NCBI GenBank assembly: GCA_036435485.1
Contig: CM071598.1
Coordinates: forward strand, 40,748,501 to 40,812,500
Reading direction: 5' to 3'
From: Saposhnikovia divaricata
Lineage: Eukaryota; Streptophyta; Magnoliopsida; Apiales; Apiaceae
DNA length: 64,000 nucleotides
Below are positions 48,438-60,222 of this stretch, one piece after another; the first letter of the stretch is position 1, and every line of letters starts with the position of its first letter. The notes beneath the pieces were generated by a model that saw only the letters and a program-made list of their open reading frames with translations, did not search any database and had not been told where the DNA came from. A program made the position numbers and the translations under genes.

Positions 48438-51400
48438 ACTTTCTGTCCCAATGGCTGAAGCCTGTGCAACCTGACAGTGCTTCAGGATCAGGGTCTGTTC
48501 TACCACAAATGTCCATTGAAGCTCTCCAAAGCTATGTTGTGGATCAGATTCCTGAGTTTGTAAAAATAGATCAGAACCTTGTCACCTCCAACATCTCAAA
48601 TCCAGATTATGAAGCCATCCTACTATGCCATAGGGATGATGTGGAGATGCAGAAGGCCAAGATTATTGATGATGCTGAGAGAGATGGCAATGTAGATGCC
48701 TGGATGCAAGGAAAGTATGATGTAACTCTCAGTGAAGCACTTCAATATCTTAGAGAGGAATACATCACTTCACTGGGTTCAAATGCAAAATCCCTGTCCC
48801 CTAGTGAAGTGTATGAAGCTGTCAATGATTCCTACAAGGGTTTCCTCAAGGCTGCACACTACCTTGGTAAGGGAGTCAAAACTGAAGTCAACAAGGTGTG
48901 TGACAAGACAGCCACTTCAGTAGAAGAAATAAAGAGGGCCTTTGATGCCAAATTCCTCAACTAGACAGTGTGGTCAAAGATCTCAAACACTGCAACACCA
49001 CCTGCACCAAGATTGATAATGGTCTAGCTCTACTTAAAGATACAGTCACAGGTCTAGGAAGCAAATTTCAAATTCTATCTGACCAGACTACAGAGGCCAA
49101 TGCCATGCTTAGGACACTCTTTGCAAATCAATATGGAGACAAGCTGGTCACTGAGGTCCCTGTGCATGAGCTGTCTAGATTTGAAGTGCAGAGACTTAAA
49201 GAACAATTCCTGTCTGGCTTCAAATCTACTGCATTATTCAGTAAGGTAGATGCACTTGAAAAAGAGGTAGCTACTCTCACTCAGTCTAATGCTCATCTTA
49301 CAGACAAGGTACAAACTCTGACTGAGCAGTTGAACACTCAAGCCACCACCACAGCTGATGTTCATCTGCATCAACAATCAATGTTGTCTGCAATGATGAA
49401 GCACATGGGTCTCCCTCTACCTGAAGAATCTTCAACCCCAAAGGTCAATCCTACAGCCTCTGTGCCTGACAACAAGCCTAAGGGGGAGAAGAGGACATCA
49501 AGAAATTCAAATACAAAGGGGGAGAAACCACCAGCAGTAAAGGGCATCAAAATCATTGAAGGTGCTCATCAAAGAACTTCCAAATCTCTAATTCATGTGC
49601 CTGGCAAAGGAAAAGACAAAGTTGATGAGCCTCCTACTTCTCTGCCAGTTGTCACTCTACCAACTGTGCACATCACTACTTCCAGTGGTCAAAAGCAATC
49701 TATTACAACCACAGTGGTTGCAGGGAGTATGCTATCTGACAGACCTCAAATCTCCATATCTAAGAGTGCCAAGCCAGTAGAAGTGAAGGTAGTCACTGAG
49801 GCCAAGCTACAAGAAATTGCAAACTCAAATGTCTATCATGATGATGCATTCTTGGAGTTTCTGAAAGTCTCAAGAGAACAGGCTGGTGATGCTTTATCAT
49901 ATCATTGGAGTTTGAAGAGTCAGATTGACTTTCTCACTGTAGTACCAAGGAGAGTTGATGGCCTATGGCTCAAAGAGATAATGATGGTAGGAAAGAATAA
50001 GATATGGCACTTAACCATCAACACTCTACAGGGTCTAAAACACTCAGAGGTGGATGTGTTCCTTGGAATGATTAAAAAGAAGGATGAAAACTGCAAGAGT
50101 CTCTTTGAAGAGTTAAGGGATGGTCAACCAGCAAGGCTTCCTGAAGTATTCACAAATCCTAGAACAATCATCTATCAGGCTGCAACAAGAATTGATGATA
50201 TCAAGCAGCTGGTCATCCCTAAGAATCTAATTCCTCAGAACAAATCTCTCATTATTGCCATCATTGAGCAGCTGAACAAGAAGAAGGGTTTAAGAAAAGC
50301 AGAAGAATTGGAAGCTATATCTTATCTCAGGTCATACATTGCAACTGGCATTGTACCTGAATCTGCTAAGTTCAACCCTAGCAAGGATGGTGATCAAGAC
50401 AAGGATGGAGACAAAAGTGATGGAAGGAGAAGACATCACAGGAGTGATAAGGGTGATGAAGATAAAAAGAAAAAGAAGGATGGTAAGGAGAAGAAGAATG
50501 ATGATGACCAAGGTAAAGTCTCTGAGAGGAAGAGTGGAAGACAGCAAGCCTTAGGCATTGCTGACAGTAACCTCACCACATCACAAGACTCTAAGTCTAG
50601 GGTGAATGCTGTTAGTAGTGACCTACCAAAATCTACATCTATGGCTTCTGCAACTGTCTTGCCACCTCAAGAAGAGAAGAAGATTCAAGTCAAGAAACCA
50701 TCTGTATATTTCAAAAAGCAAACTGCTAATGGAATACTACAATGGTCCATAAACAAAGGTCACACGCTACTGCCAGGCAACCATGTTAAAAGGATCAAAT
50801 TCAAACAAGCTGCAAGGAAACCAAAGCTATCCAAATCAAGGACTCTGACAATCTATCCAGGCTTAAAACTCCAACCACTAGATGAAGATTTTGATGAAGA
50901 CCAACTGCAATTCTTACAAGCTCAAAGAATCTATCATGTTGCCATTGTTGATAACTTCCTTGAGATCAAATATACTGATGGAAGGGAGGAGAAATTCAAA
51001 CAATGAGGATGTCAACACTGGGGCAAGCTACATGACATAGAAAGAATCATTGCATTGTTGAGCTCAGAAGATAAAGTGGAAAGAGTATGGAAGCTGGAGC
51101 TAATTGATTTTGTGAAGATGAAGAGAGATCATGAGGAGAGAATCAGAAAAGAGTGTCTTGAGAAATGTCTAGCAAGGGAGAAAGAAATTGAGAGACTGGA
51201 GATTGAAGCAGAAAAGCTAAGGGCAAAGGGATTGTGTAGAGTTCAGTTTAACCCCTATGTGGTGAAGTATAGGAGGAGAAATGGGGATCAGGTCCACATC
51301 AGAATGAATCTACTCAATCACTATCCTGCAAACATTCTGTAACCAGTACTTAAAGATTTGAAAGACTCAATTTTGCTTGAAGAATTGGATGCTATGGCAG

Positions 51401-51513
51401 AAATAATAAAAGCTTTGGATGAGAATACAAGGAAGGAGAAAGAAAGAAGACAGAAAGCATATGATGATTTGCAAGCCAAGGCTATGGAAAGGGAAACAAA
51501 TGACAATGGCTAG
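48438..51513 (+). pseudogene. Element B third ORF, C-terminal part (after element G)
   Basis: Resumes in the same frame as 33160 once the CTCTC duplication is counted once. It contains an acidic helical region (YEAILLCHRDDVEMQKAKII), long coiled-coil segments (KVDALEKEVATLTQSNAHL near 49240), a highly charged basic stretch at about 50410-50500 (RRRHHR and KKKKK runs), and a final coiled coil (RKECLEKCLAREKEIERLE, near 51150). Breaks: a one-base shift near 48955, TGA at 51004-51006 and TAA at 51340-51342. I place the natural end at TAG 51511-51513. No hydrophobic membrane segment is visible. With the N-terminal part, the ancestral protein would have been about 1,500 residues, long for this family. 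Confidence 0.75.
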
Positions 51514-51659
51514 TACTTCATCATAGGCTGTAAGATTACTCACCCTGTAGTTCTATCCACATTGCTAATCGAAATTCATACATGTACTGTCAAGTTTTCA
51601 TCTTTATGTATGTTAGGCTTGTTATCAGACATGAAATTGTGACTAAGGGTCTTACTCAC

Positions 51660-51673
51660 AATTTGGGGGAGAT
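51660..51673 (+). other. Polypurine tract of element B
   Basis: AATTTGGGGGAGAT directly before the 3' LTR start TGTTAGTC. Confidence 0.8.
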
Positions 51674-51745
51674 TGTTAGTCACAGAAGCATGCCTGAATA
51701 CATCTAATAACAAGCCTAAGTATGTGTAATGCTATGCATTACCTA
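51674..51745 (+). repeat. First 72 bp of the element B 3' LTR
   Basis: Matches 23601-23672 with a few differences and stops at CATTACCTA, where element C begins. ACCTA (51741-51745) is the expected target duplication of C. Confidence 0.9.
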
Positions 51746-52252
51746 TGTTAAATATAATTGATTTGTTTTAATCAGTGTTTTAGTGTTACAGTGAATTATC
51801 AGAGTTTAGCTGGAAGCGGTCAGAGTTTAGTGTAAACTCTGACAGATGGAAGCTCGACAGAGTTTGTCAAACTCTGTCTGGAGGCAGCGTCTACTGGTCA
51901 ACAGTGATTGAAGATTTATTATGGAAGCAATATCTTTGAAGATTGGATAGCTATCAAAGAGATTGAGTTGACTTAGGAGACGTGTGACAATCTGTAATTG
52001 ATATCATTGTATAGCTGATTATTAGGAATATCAATTAGAGATTGTATCGAAGCTGTATGTTTTATAAATACAGTTAGGTTAACCCTAGAAGGGTATCGTG
52101 CAACGAATTATCTTTATTGTAACCTAGCAGCTCTTTGTGATAGTTTACATCACGAAGAGGGTTCTTAATACCAGAAGTTTTTAAGTGCATAAACGTCTTA
52201 CTTGTTAAACTCTCATACGAATTTGATTATTAATTGTGTATTCGGCCTAACA
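51746..52252 (+). repeat. 5' LTR of element C, 507 bp
   Basis: Starts TGTTAAATATAATTG, ends GGCCTAACA. Contains several CAGAGTTT / AAACTCTG words at 51798-51885. Boundaries come from the break in the B LTR and the adjacent primer site, as the second LTR is outside the window. Confidence 0.85.
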
Positions 52253-52254
52253 AG

Positions 52255-52269
52255 TGGTATCAGAGCCAA
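52255..52269 (+). other. Primer binding site of element C
   Basis: TGGTATCAGAGCCAA, complementary to tRNA-Met, two bases after the LTR. Confidence 0.9.
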
Positions 52270-52313
52270 TCTGTTACTTTATTACAGGTTAAGATCCAAA
52301 CACAACAATAATC

Positions 52314-54549
52314 ATGTCAACAATTCCTCCACCAACACCTACTGTTTCTGAAAAGGCTCCTACAACTGTGAGTCGTTATGAACCAATCAGGGTTCCTATT
52401 CTCAAGCCATTAGAGTTTGCTATGTGGAAGGTCAAGATGACTATGTTTCTGGAGGCTACAGATCCAGAATATCTTGACAGGATTTATGAAGGCCCTCACA
52501 ATCCTACAAAGCTATCTGTTGCAGCTGCTGGTGAAGAAGCTAAAATAGTTCCAAAGGAAAAGAAGGACATGACTCATGAAGATCTATCATCAATTGCTAA
52601 GGATGCAAAGGTTAGGCATTTACTGCATAGTGCTTTAGACAATGTTATGTCTAACAAAGTCATTAACTGCACCACTGCAAAAGAGATATGGGATGCTCTT
52701 GAAGTCAGGTGTCAAGGAACTGCGGCTATTAAGAAGAATAGGAGAAACATACTCACACAAGAGTATGAGCATTTTGAGGCTAAACTTGAAGAGACCATGA
52801 CAGAAACATTTGATAGATTCTGTAAACTGCTCAATGATCTGTCATTGGTCAACAAAGAGTATGATCTAGAAGACTCAAATCTCAAGTTTCTTCTTTCTCT
52901 ACCTGAAAAGTGGGATGTGAAAACAACCACTATTAGAGACATCTATGATCTTGCTGAAACAGAGATTGATGAAATCTATGGGCTGCTCAAAACTCATGAA
53001 TTGGAAATGGAGCAGAGAAACAGGAGATCAAGCAGGAAGGCAAAGTCTGTTGCTCTTAATGTTGAAGAGAAGCCTCAGAAGAAAGAGGCATCAAGAAGGA
53101 AAATGAAGGGAAAAGCTTTGGTCATACACTCAGAAAGTGAATCATCAAACTCTGATTTTGATTCAAACTCTTCTGAATCATCTGACTCTGAGGATGATGA
53201 AGAAGAAATGAGGAAAATGGCTGTGTTGATGGTGAAGACCTTCAAGAAAATGGGTTTCAAAAATTTCAAGAAAGGAAAAAGGTTTTCTAGAGACTCAAAT
53301 GAAGACAGAAAAGGCTTCAGGAAGTCTGATAAGAGAGATTCTAAGGGGAAGAAGGATAAGTCTGAAATTCAATGCTACAAGTGTAAGGAGATGGGTCACT
53401 ATGCTCCTGAGTGCAAGAAGGGTAAAACTGGAAAGGTACTCTACACTAAAGGCAAAGATTGGGCAGACACTTCAGATTCTGATGAAGAAATGAACTATGC
53501 TCTCATGGCTACTACTGAAACAGAAACTTCTGAAAATCAGGTACCTCTAACTACCTATGCTTATAATATTGATGACATTGCTCAATTAAGAATTTATCTT
53601 AAGTCATTGCATATAAGTTATAGGGATCAGACTTTAGAGAATGAGAGGATAAAATCTGAAAATTCTGAACTTAAGGTTAGAAATAAACTTGTTGAAGAAA
53701 AACTTGAAAACATGCAACAAGTTCAGAGAGAGAGAGAGAGATAATGCCGTTTCTATAGAACAAGATTTGCTTCAGAAATATAAACAACTAGAATCTGAGT
53801 TGGAGGAAGCAAATAAGAAAATTAGGAATTGGACTAATTCTGGAAAGGACACTCAACAGATTTTTCAAACAGACACTGTTGGTCTAGGTTATAATGAGAA
53901 AGATGAACTTAGATTTCAAAATCAAGTTAAAATCAGACCTCATTTTGTACATGGAGCCAGTAAATTTTTGTCTGAAAATGAAAAAGAAGCTGTTAAAAGT
54001 GAACCAGTAAAAACTAGTGTTAAACAGGTGAATATCGGTTCAATGACAGATAAACAACTTAAACATAAACTGAAGGAGTTAAAATCTGTTAAGAAATAGG
54101 GAGTGTCAAATAAGAACAGAAATGGAAAAGTAGGCATTACTTCAGGAAATAAACCAATGCTTGCTAGTTATGCTCCAAGAAAGACATGTCATAACTGTGG
54201 TAGTACTAAGCATCTTGCAAATTTCTGCAAGAAAAACAAAAACATAAATTCTTTACCTTCCAAGTCTGAGGTAAAGAAGGATTTTGCTAGAACTAAACCA
54301 CAGACTTTTTGCACACACTGTGGAAGCACTTGGCATTCCATTTATACTTGCAGAGAGTATCATGCTATCTATCATAATTACTATGAACTGAAACCCAATC
54401 TGAAATGGGTTAAAGTTAATGCTGCAAGTGTAAACTCTGATACTGTTAGCTCAAACTCTGATAATGTTAATTCCGCTGCAAAAGCTAACAAAGTTAAGAA
54501 TGTCAAAGGATCCAAGCAAGTCTGGATCCTTAAATCTAATCCTCAGTAA
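52314..54549 (+). pseudogene. Element C gag, broken
   Basis: ATG 52314 (MSTIPPPTPTVSE). Copia Gag pattern: FAMWKVKMTMFLEATDPEY, TAKEIWDALEVRCQG, then a Ser/Asp-rich acidic stretch and zinc knuckle CYKCKEMGHYAPEC near 53380. A coiled-coil region follows. The frame is lost inside a GA run at 53728-53743, probably by slippage, and continues in the next frame; TAG at 54097-54099 is a second break. Two more CCHC motifs follow, CHNCGSTKHLANFC and CTHCGSTWHSIYTC, so this Gag has three knuckles. It ends at TAA 54547-54549. Confidence 0.9.
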
Positions 54550-54559
54550 TTGCTTGTGA

Positions 54560-57500
54560 TTGCAGGGCAACAGGGAGGCAACCCTAGTCGTGGACAGTGG
54601 ATGTTCAGGACACATGACTGGAAATAAAGCCCTGCTATCAAACTATGAGGAGAAGGCTGGCCCAAAAGTTTCCTATGGTGATGGCAATGTAGGAAGAACA
54701 TTGGGATATGGCAATATTAATCTTGGAAATGTCATCATCAACAATGTAGCTCATGTCCCAGGACTCAAGCATGACTTGTTATCTGTGAGTCAAATCTGTG
54801 ACAAGGGATATCATGTAGATTTTCAACCTGAATATTGTGAAGTTATCAGCAAATCTACAGGAAAGGTTGTTCTAGTTGGTCACAGGCAAAACAACATTTA
54901 TGAAATCAAGCTTTTGATAGACTCTGTTGGAAAAGCTGTTTGCCTGTCTACAAGAATGTCTAGTGAAGAGAGTTGGAATTGGCACAAGAAACTCTCACAT
55001 TTAAACTTGAACAACATCAATGAATTGATCAGAAAGGATCTTGTAAGAGGACTCCCAAAGGCTCTGTTAAATGTTGATGGCCTATGTGATTCATGTCAGA
55101 AGGCTAAACAAAGGAAGTCATCTTTCAAGAGCAAGACAGAATTTTCTATCACTGATCCCTATCATCTTCTGCATGTTGATCTCTTTGGTCCAGTAAATGT
55201 TATGTCTATAGCAAGGAAGAAATATGCTTTAGTCATTGTTGATGAATACACTAGATTCACTTGGGTGTATTTTCTAGCAAAGAAGGATGAAACTACATTA
55301 ACTCTGATGGAGCATGTGAAGCTTCTGGACAAAGGATCAAGTAACAAAGTCAGAATCATCAGAAGTGATAATGGAACTGAGTTCAGAAATGCAACAATGG
55401 AAGAATTCTGCAAGGAAAATGGAGTGAAGCAAGAATTTTCAGCACCTGGTACACCATAACAAAATGGTGTAGTTGAAAGGAAAAATAGAACCTTGATTGA
55501 AGCTGCCAGAACTATGCTTGATGAAGCAAAATTGCCAACTTATTTCTGGGCAGAAGCTGTTCAAACTGCTTGTTTCACTCAAAATGCTACACTGATCAAT
55601 AAGCATGGATAGACACCATATGAGATGGTGAAGAAAAAGAAGCCTAACCTGAAATACTTTCATATTTTCGGGTGCCAATGCTTTGTTTTGAAGACTCATC
55701 CTGAACAGTTGACCAAGTTTGAGCTAAAGGCAGATGAAGGAATTTTTGTTGGCTATCCACTGTCAACAAAGGCATTCAGAGTTTACAATCTGAGAACTAA
55801 AGTGATCATGGAATCTATACATGTGTCTTTTGATGACAAGAAGATAACTGGACTTGAAGACAAAGATGAATATGATCAACTGAACTTTGAAAATGAAGAT
55901 TTAAACTCTGTTGAAGTAAACTCTGATGAAACAATTCTGACAGACTCTGTTGAAACAAACTCTGAACCTCTACTGGTAAACACTGGAGAAACTTCTCAGC
56001 CACAACAAAGGGAAGAACCAGTTGAGGGGGAGCATGATCAAGATGAAGACTCAAACACTGATACTGAGTCAACTGAAAAATCTGGATCAAACTCTGATGA
56101 TTCAAACTCTGAAAATTCAAATTCTGACTCTGGGCAGTCAAGTTCAGGGGGAGTCTCAGAAAATGAAGAAAGATCACAACAAAATCAGGAGAGCATGGAT
56201 CAAGGGGGAGGATCACATGCTGACAGAAGTCATTTGCCTTCTGCTAGGAAATGGACTAAATCACATACACCTAATTTGATAATTGGTGATCCAGATGCAA
56301 AAGTGAAAACAAGAAGTTCTACTGCAAGTGAATGTCTGTTTCATGCATTCTTGTCTAAAAATGAACCAAAGAAAGTGGAAGAAGCTCTTCAAGATGCTGA
56401 CAGGATAACAGCAATGCAGGAAGAGTTGAATGAATTTGAAAGGAATGAAGTGTGGACCCTTGTACCAAGGCCAAAGAACAGATCTATTGTTGGTACTAAA
56501 TGGGTTTTCAGAAACAAGACTGACAGTGAAGGTGTTATCACAAGGAACAAGGCTAGACTGGTAGCAAAAGTCTATTCACAGCAGGAAGGAATAGACTATG
56601 ATGAAACATTTGCTCCAGTTGCAAGATTGGAGGCAATCAGAATTTTTCTAGCATATGCTTCTCACAAGAAATTCAAAGTGTTCCAGATGGACGTGAAAAG
56701 TGCTTTTCTGAATGGAAAGCTTGAAGAGGAAGTGTTTGTTGAACAACCACCAGGATTTGTGGACCCCAAATATCCAGATTATGTCTACAGGCTAGATAAG
56801 GCACTATATGGACTTAAGCAGGCACCAAGAGCATGGTATGAGACACTTGCACAATTTCTTCTAGAAAGTGGATTCAACAGAGGTACAATTGACAAAACTC
56901 TGTTTTATTTCAATCAAGGAAGTGACCTCCTTTTAGTTCAGATATATGTTGATGACATTATCTTTGGGTCTACTAATGATAAACTCTGTAAGAAATTTGC
57001 CAAGCTCATGCAGTCCAGATATCAAATGAGCATGATGGGAGAGCTTAGTTATTTTCTAGGCCTACAGGTGAAACAAACAGATGATGGTATCTTCATTAAT
57101 CAAACAAAATATACCAGAAATCTTCTCAAGAAATTTGGTATGCTTGACTGTTCATCTGCATCAACTCCCATGGCAACAACAACTAAATTGGACAAAGACA
57201 CAGGAGTTTCAGTGGATATGACAAACTATAGGGGCATGATAGGATCTCTTCTTTACTTGACAACTAGTAGGCCTGACATCATGTATAGAACCTGTCTTTG
57301 TGCAAGGTTTCAGGCAGATCCTAGAGAGCCACATCTGACAGCTGTGAAAAGAATCTTCAAGTATCTCAAGGGCACCTTATCATTAGGTCTGTGGTACCCC
57401 AGAGAATCAGATTTCAAGCTACTTGGGTATTCTGATGCAGACTTTGCAGGCTGCAAGATAGACAGAAAGAGCACTAGTGGAAGTTGTCAATTTCTTGGTG

Positions 57501-57889
57501 AAAGACTTGTCTCTTGGTACAGCAAGAAACAGAAATCAATTTCCACATCTACAGCTGAAGCAGAGTATATTGCAGCTGGTAGCTGTTGTGCACAGATCTT
57601 GTGGATGAAGAATCAATTGCTGGATTATGGATTGAGGTACAGTAAAATTCCTATTTACTGTGATAATCAAAGTGCTATTGCTATGACAGGTAATCCAGTA
57701 CAGCATTCAATGACCAAGCACATCAGCATAAGGTACCACTTCATCAGAGAACATGTGGAAGAAAGGAATATTGAACTACATTTTGTGTCTACATAACAAC
57801 AGCTTGCAGATATCTTCACTAAACCATTGAGTGAAGCTACATTTACAAGACTGGTCAATGAACTAGGAATGGTCTCTGGTTCTGACTAG
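54560..57889 (+). pseudogene. Element C pol (PR-IN-RT-RH), broken
   Basis: Protease VVDSGCSGHMTG. Integrase zinc region (WHKKLSHLNL and CDSCQKAK) and DDE core (HVDLFGPVN, RSDNGTEF, NGVVERKNRT). A long Ser/Asn/Glu-rich linker (about 55880-56220) holds repeated NSD/NSE, encoded by AAACTCTGA. RT: KARLVAKVYSQQEGIDYDET (Val where Gly is usual) and QIYVDDIIFGSTN. RNase H: GYSDADFAG, STAEAEY, and ADIFTKPL near the end. In-frame stops: TAA 55457-55459 (Gln expected), TAG 55610-55612 (Lys expected) and TAA 57794-57796 (Glu expected). Natural end TAG 57887-57889. An acceptor-like TTGTGATTGCAG ends at 54565. Confidence 0.93.
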
Positions 57890-58429
57890 GAATGTTGGTT
57901 AGATTCAAATTTTACTTATGTATTGTATTACTCATATTTCCTGATTGGTTAAGTGCTAAGTGAACTCTGTTGATTAAACTCTGTTATGCATACTCTGTTA
58001 ACATGTTTTTCTGTCAAACTCTGTTAAACTCTGTCAGCATGCCTGTATGTTATACATTGGTAATAAGTTGATAAACTCTGTGAACTCTGAGTTAATTTTT
58101 GTCTGAATGAAAACACCAATGAAGAAATATGTATGAAGCATGATTCTCAGCAATTAATCATGAATCTTTCTGAGTTATTGTGATCTAATCTTAGATTGTA
58201 CAGAAAATTAACACAGCATGATATTGGTTCATATTTATAGCATCTCTTAGTTCATTTTGTCCTAAATTATGAGTCTATAAATACTGTGTGCATTGCCTTT
58301 CATGAATAACTACTGATGTTGATGAACTCTAAACTCTGTTAGTTATACTCTGGTAGATTAAAATGCTTACTGCAATACCCCAAAGAAAATGTATATAGGT
58401 TGTTATACTCCTTTGAGATTATGTTGGAC

Positions 58430-58573
58430 ACTAGGATGACCCAGGAACTTATTGGTATATAATATGTGCTAAAATTCTCTGATTTTTGGTGACTAGTTAA
58501 ATACTAGGATGACCCAGGAACTTATCAAAATGATAAGGGCTACAATTTTTGAATTTTTGGTGACTGGTTCCAA
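58430..58573 (+). repeat. 73-bp tandem duplication
   Basis: ACTAGGATGACCCAGGAACT begins at 58430 and again at 58503; the two units share TTTTTGGTGACT near their ends and differ in the middle. Confidence 0.85.
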
Positions 58574-59006
58574 CCTCTAATTACTGGAATGAATAGAATT
58601 AAAAAAAATAAAAAATTTAATTGTATATATAGAGGGGGTATAAAATAAATTAAATGTTACTGTATATAGATTGATTACTACAGAGTTTAGCTTTCATCAT
58701 ACAATCAGTGTTTACCATGACAGTTTGTGCATCCAGTGTTTATTGATTTACTTTATGGATTTTATGAAAAATTAGATGCTCTAAAAATTGATTCAGTAAA
58801 CTCTGCTTCACACACACATATTTTCACAACTATGCAATTTATGAAAGGGTTTCGGTGATAAAGTTGGAGAATTGACAAACGCTGTTGATTCGTGGTTCGT
58901 ACTCTAAGGTAAATTTTCATTTGGATAATTTGAAAATTTTGGAGTAAATAGGGCTTTTGACAACTGTTAATAAGTGTATTGTTGATTTGTGGTTCATACT
59001 CTGAGT

Positions 59007-59170
59007 TCTTGAGTTCTCGAATAGAGTAATAGACATGTCGAATCTCTGAGTTATCGAATGACACTTTGACTTGTTGACTCTCAGAGATGTCGAATAGTGT
59101 TTTCACAAATATCGCCTTGACTTGTCGAATTCTAGACTTCTCGAATAGAACACAACACTTCTCGAATTGG
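59007..59170 (+). repeat. Element B-type TTCTCGAAT words within element C
   Basis: Seven or so variants: GTTCTCGAATAG, ATGTCGAATC, GTTATCGAATG, ATGTCGAATAG, CTTGTCGAATT, CTTCTCGAATAG, CTTCTCGAATT. Same orientation as in the B spacer at 30905-31330. Confidence 0.75.
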
Positions 59171-59485
59171 TACTCTGTTCTGTTCCCGATTTAATTGTGA
59201 TCATTGTTGATGAATTTGTTCTTATATGATTACTTTAATTAGTTTTCATATTCTCTTCTTTGATTTAATTCTTTGAAGAACAGTTCATAAACATAAAAAA
59301 AAAATTGCAGAACACACTGAATAAGATTAGAGAAACAGAATTTTTCATTGATAATAAGAAAGAGATTACATGTAAGAATTACATCTTTTTGTTCTCTCTA
59401 TCTACTAATCTATTCAACAGGAAATAAAAAGTGAAATCCAAACCACTCCATTGTTAGCAAACATCCCAGATCCCATCTTTGCCAC

Positions 59486-59491
59486 TTTATT
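59486..59491 (-). terminator. Possible poly(A) signal of the antisense ORF
   Basis: AATAAA on the minus strand, about 45 nt after the stop codon of the antisense ORF at 59537-59794, followed by a U-rich stretch. Confidence 0.4.
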
Positions 59492-59536
59492 TGGGTGGAA
59501 GTTGAAGGGATAAGGTTATTTTTGCTGACATATTCA

Positions 59537-59794
59537 TTAACAATGGTTGGTGGTGTTGGATGAGGATGCCTTCGAGGAAAGCCATGCTAATGTTGCTTGG
59601 AGAGCAGCATCGATGTCGATCACTCTTGCAGGCTTTTCTCTCTCGATCTCTTCCAGACCGGCATCCATCTGCAGCCACAGAGTTTCAAGCTGCATTTCCC
59701 AGTCAAACGCATCAAACTCTTCACGCGTATAACTGAAGATATCTCTATTCTCTACGAGATGGAGATTCTTTTCTTTGATGGTAAGGTTTGACAT
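59537..59794 (-). CDS. Antisense ORF of 85 codons between pol and ORF3 of element C (unknown function)
   Basis: Reads against the retrotransposon, from a true ATG at 59794 to TAA at 59537-59539. The acidic protein (MSNLTIKEKNLH at the start) has a predicted helical middle rich in Glu, Trp and Leu (WEMQLETLWLQMDAGLEEIE) and ends with AWLSSKA and a short polar tail. I do not recognise a known domain. The surroundings look like a gene: TATTTAAG about 97 bp upstream of the ATG, a pyrimidine-rich leader, and AATAAA about 45 bp after the stop. Unlike the sense ORFs of the element, it has no internal stop. Element B has no counterpart in its spacer. Antisense accessory ORFs are known in some plant gypsy elements (for example Grande). 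It could also be a captured host gene fragment. Confidence 0.55.
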   Translation of the reverse strand: MSNLTIKEKNLHLVENRDIFSYTREEFDAFDWEMQLETLWLQMDAGLEEIEREKPARVIDIDAALQATLAWLSSKASSSNTTNHC

Positions 59795-59890
59795 TGTTAT
59801 TAAGAGTGTGTTGTTTGAAGGGTTTTTGATTTTTCAGGAGAGGATGAAAGGTTAAAGAGATAGTGAACAAGTCTGAACAAATCTCTAGGC

Positions 59891-59899
59891 CTTAAATAG
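59891..59899 (-). promoter_or_regulatory. Possible TATA box of the antisense ORF
   Basis: The minus strand reads CTATTTAAG, followed by CT-rich sequence without ATG until the start at 59794. Confidence 0.35.
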
Positions 59900-60222
59900 A
59901 GATGGGTAAGCAACGAAGTACTAAAACGCTTCGTATTCTGGTTATTAATGGTTACAGGTAAACGCTTCATATTCTGGTTTTAAATGGGTCCAGATATTTT
60001 AAGAGAGTGTTATTTGATTTTTTTAAATCAAATATTTTATTGTTATAATTGCAAAATACACTTCTTAAAATTACGAGCACGTGACCCACTCACCCATTAC
60101 TGTGTCCCACTCACCCATTATCGTGTCCCACTTACACATTAATCTAGGAACTGTTGAGTGTTTGATTACATAAAAGATTGAGTTTTTAATTACTCTAATT
60201 ACTTTTGTGTCCAAACGGTTGT

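Larger units (their letters stand above)
23601..51745 (+). mobile_element. Element B: Sirevirus-like Ty1/copia retrotransposon with a third ORF, interrupted by element G; 3' LTR split by element C
   Basis: 5' LTR (23601-24865), tRNA-Met primer site, gag, pol, spacer, long third ORF, purine tract, and the first 72 bp of the 3' LTR (51674-51745). The rest of the 3' LTR must lie beyond element C, outside the window. Without the 15.3-kb gypsy insert, the part of B in the window is about 12.9 kb. Every ORF carries stops or frameshifts, so the copy is dead. Confidence 0.92.
57890..59180 (+). other. Spacer downstream of element C pol
   Basis: Contains many AAACTCTG words (57960-58100, 58320-58360, 58800), a 73-bp tandem duplication at 58430-58570, and at 59007-59170 a run of TTCTCGAAT-type words otherwise typical of element B. 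No sense ORF. Confidence 0.7.

Noticed and set aside
59487..59678. 63-codon minus-strand frame overlapping the antisense ORF
   Set aside because: It overlaps the better ORF at 59537-59794 in another frame and starts within it; composition looks like a shadow.
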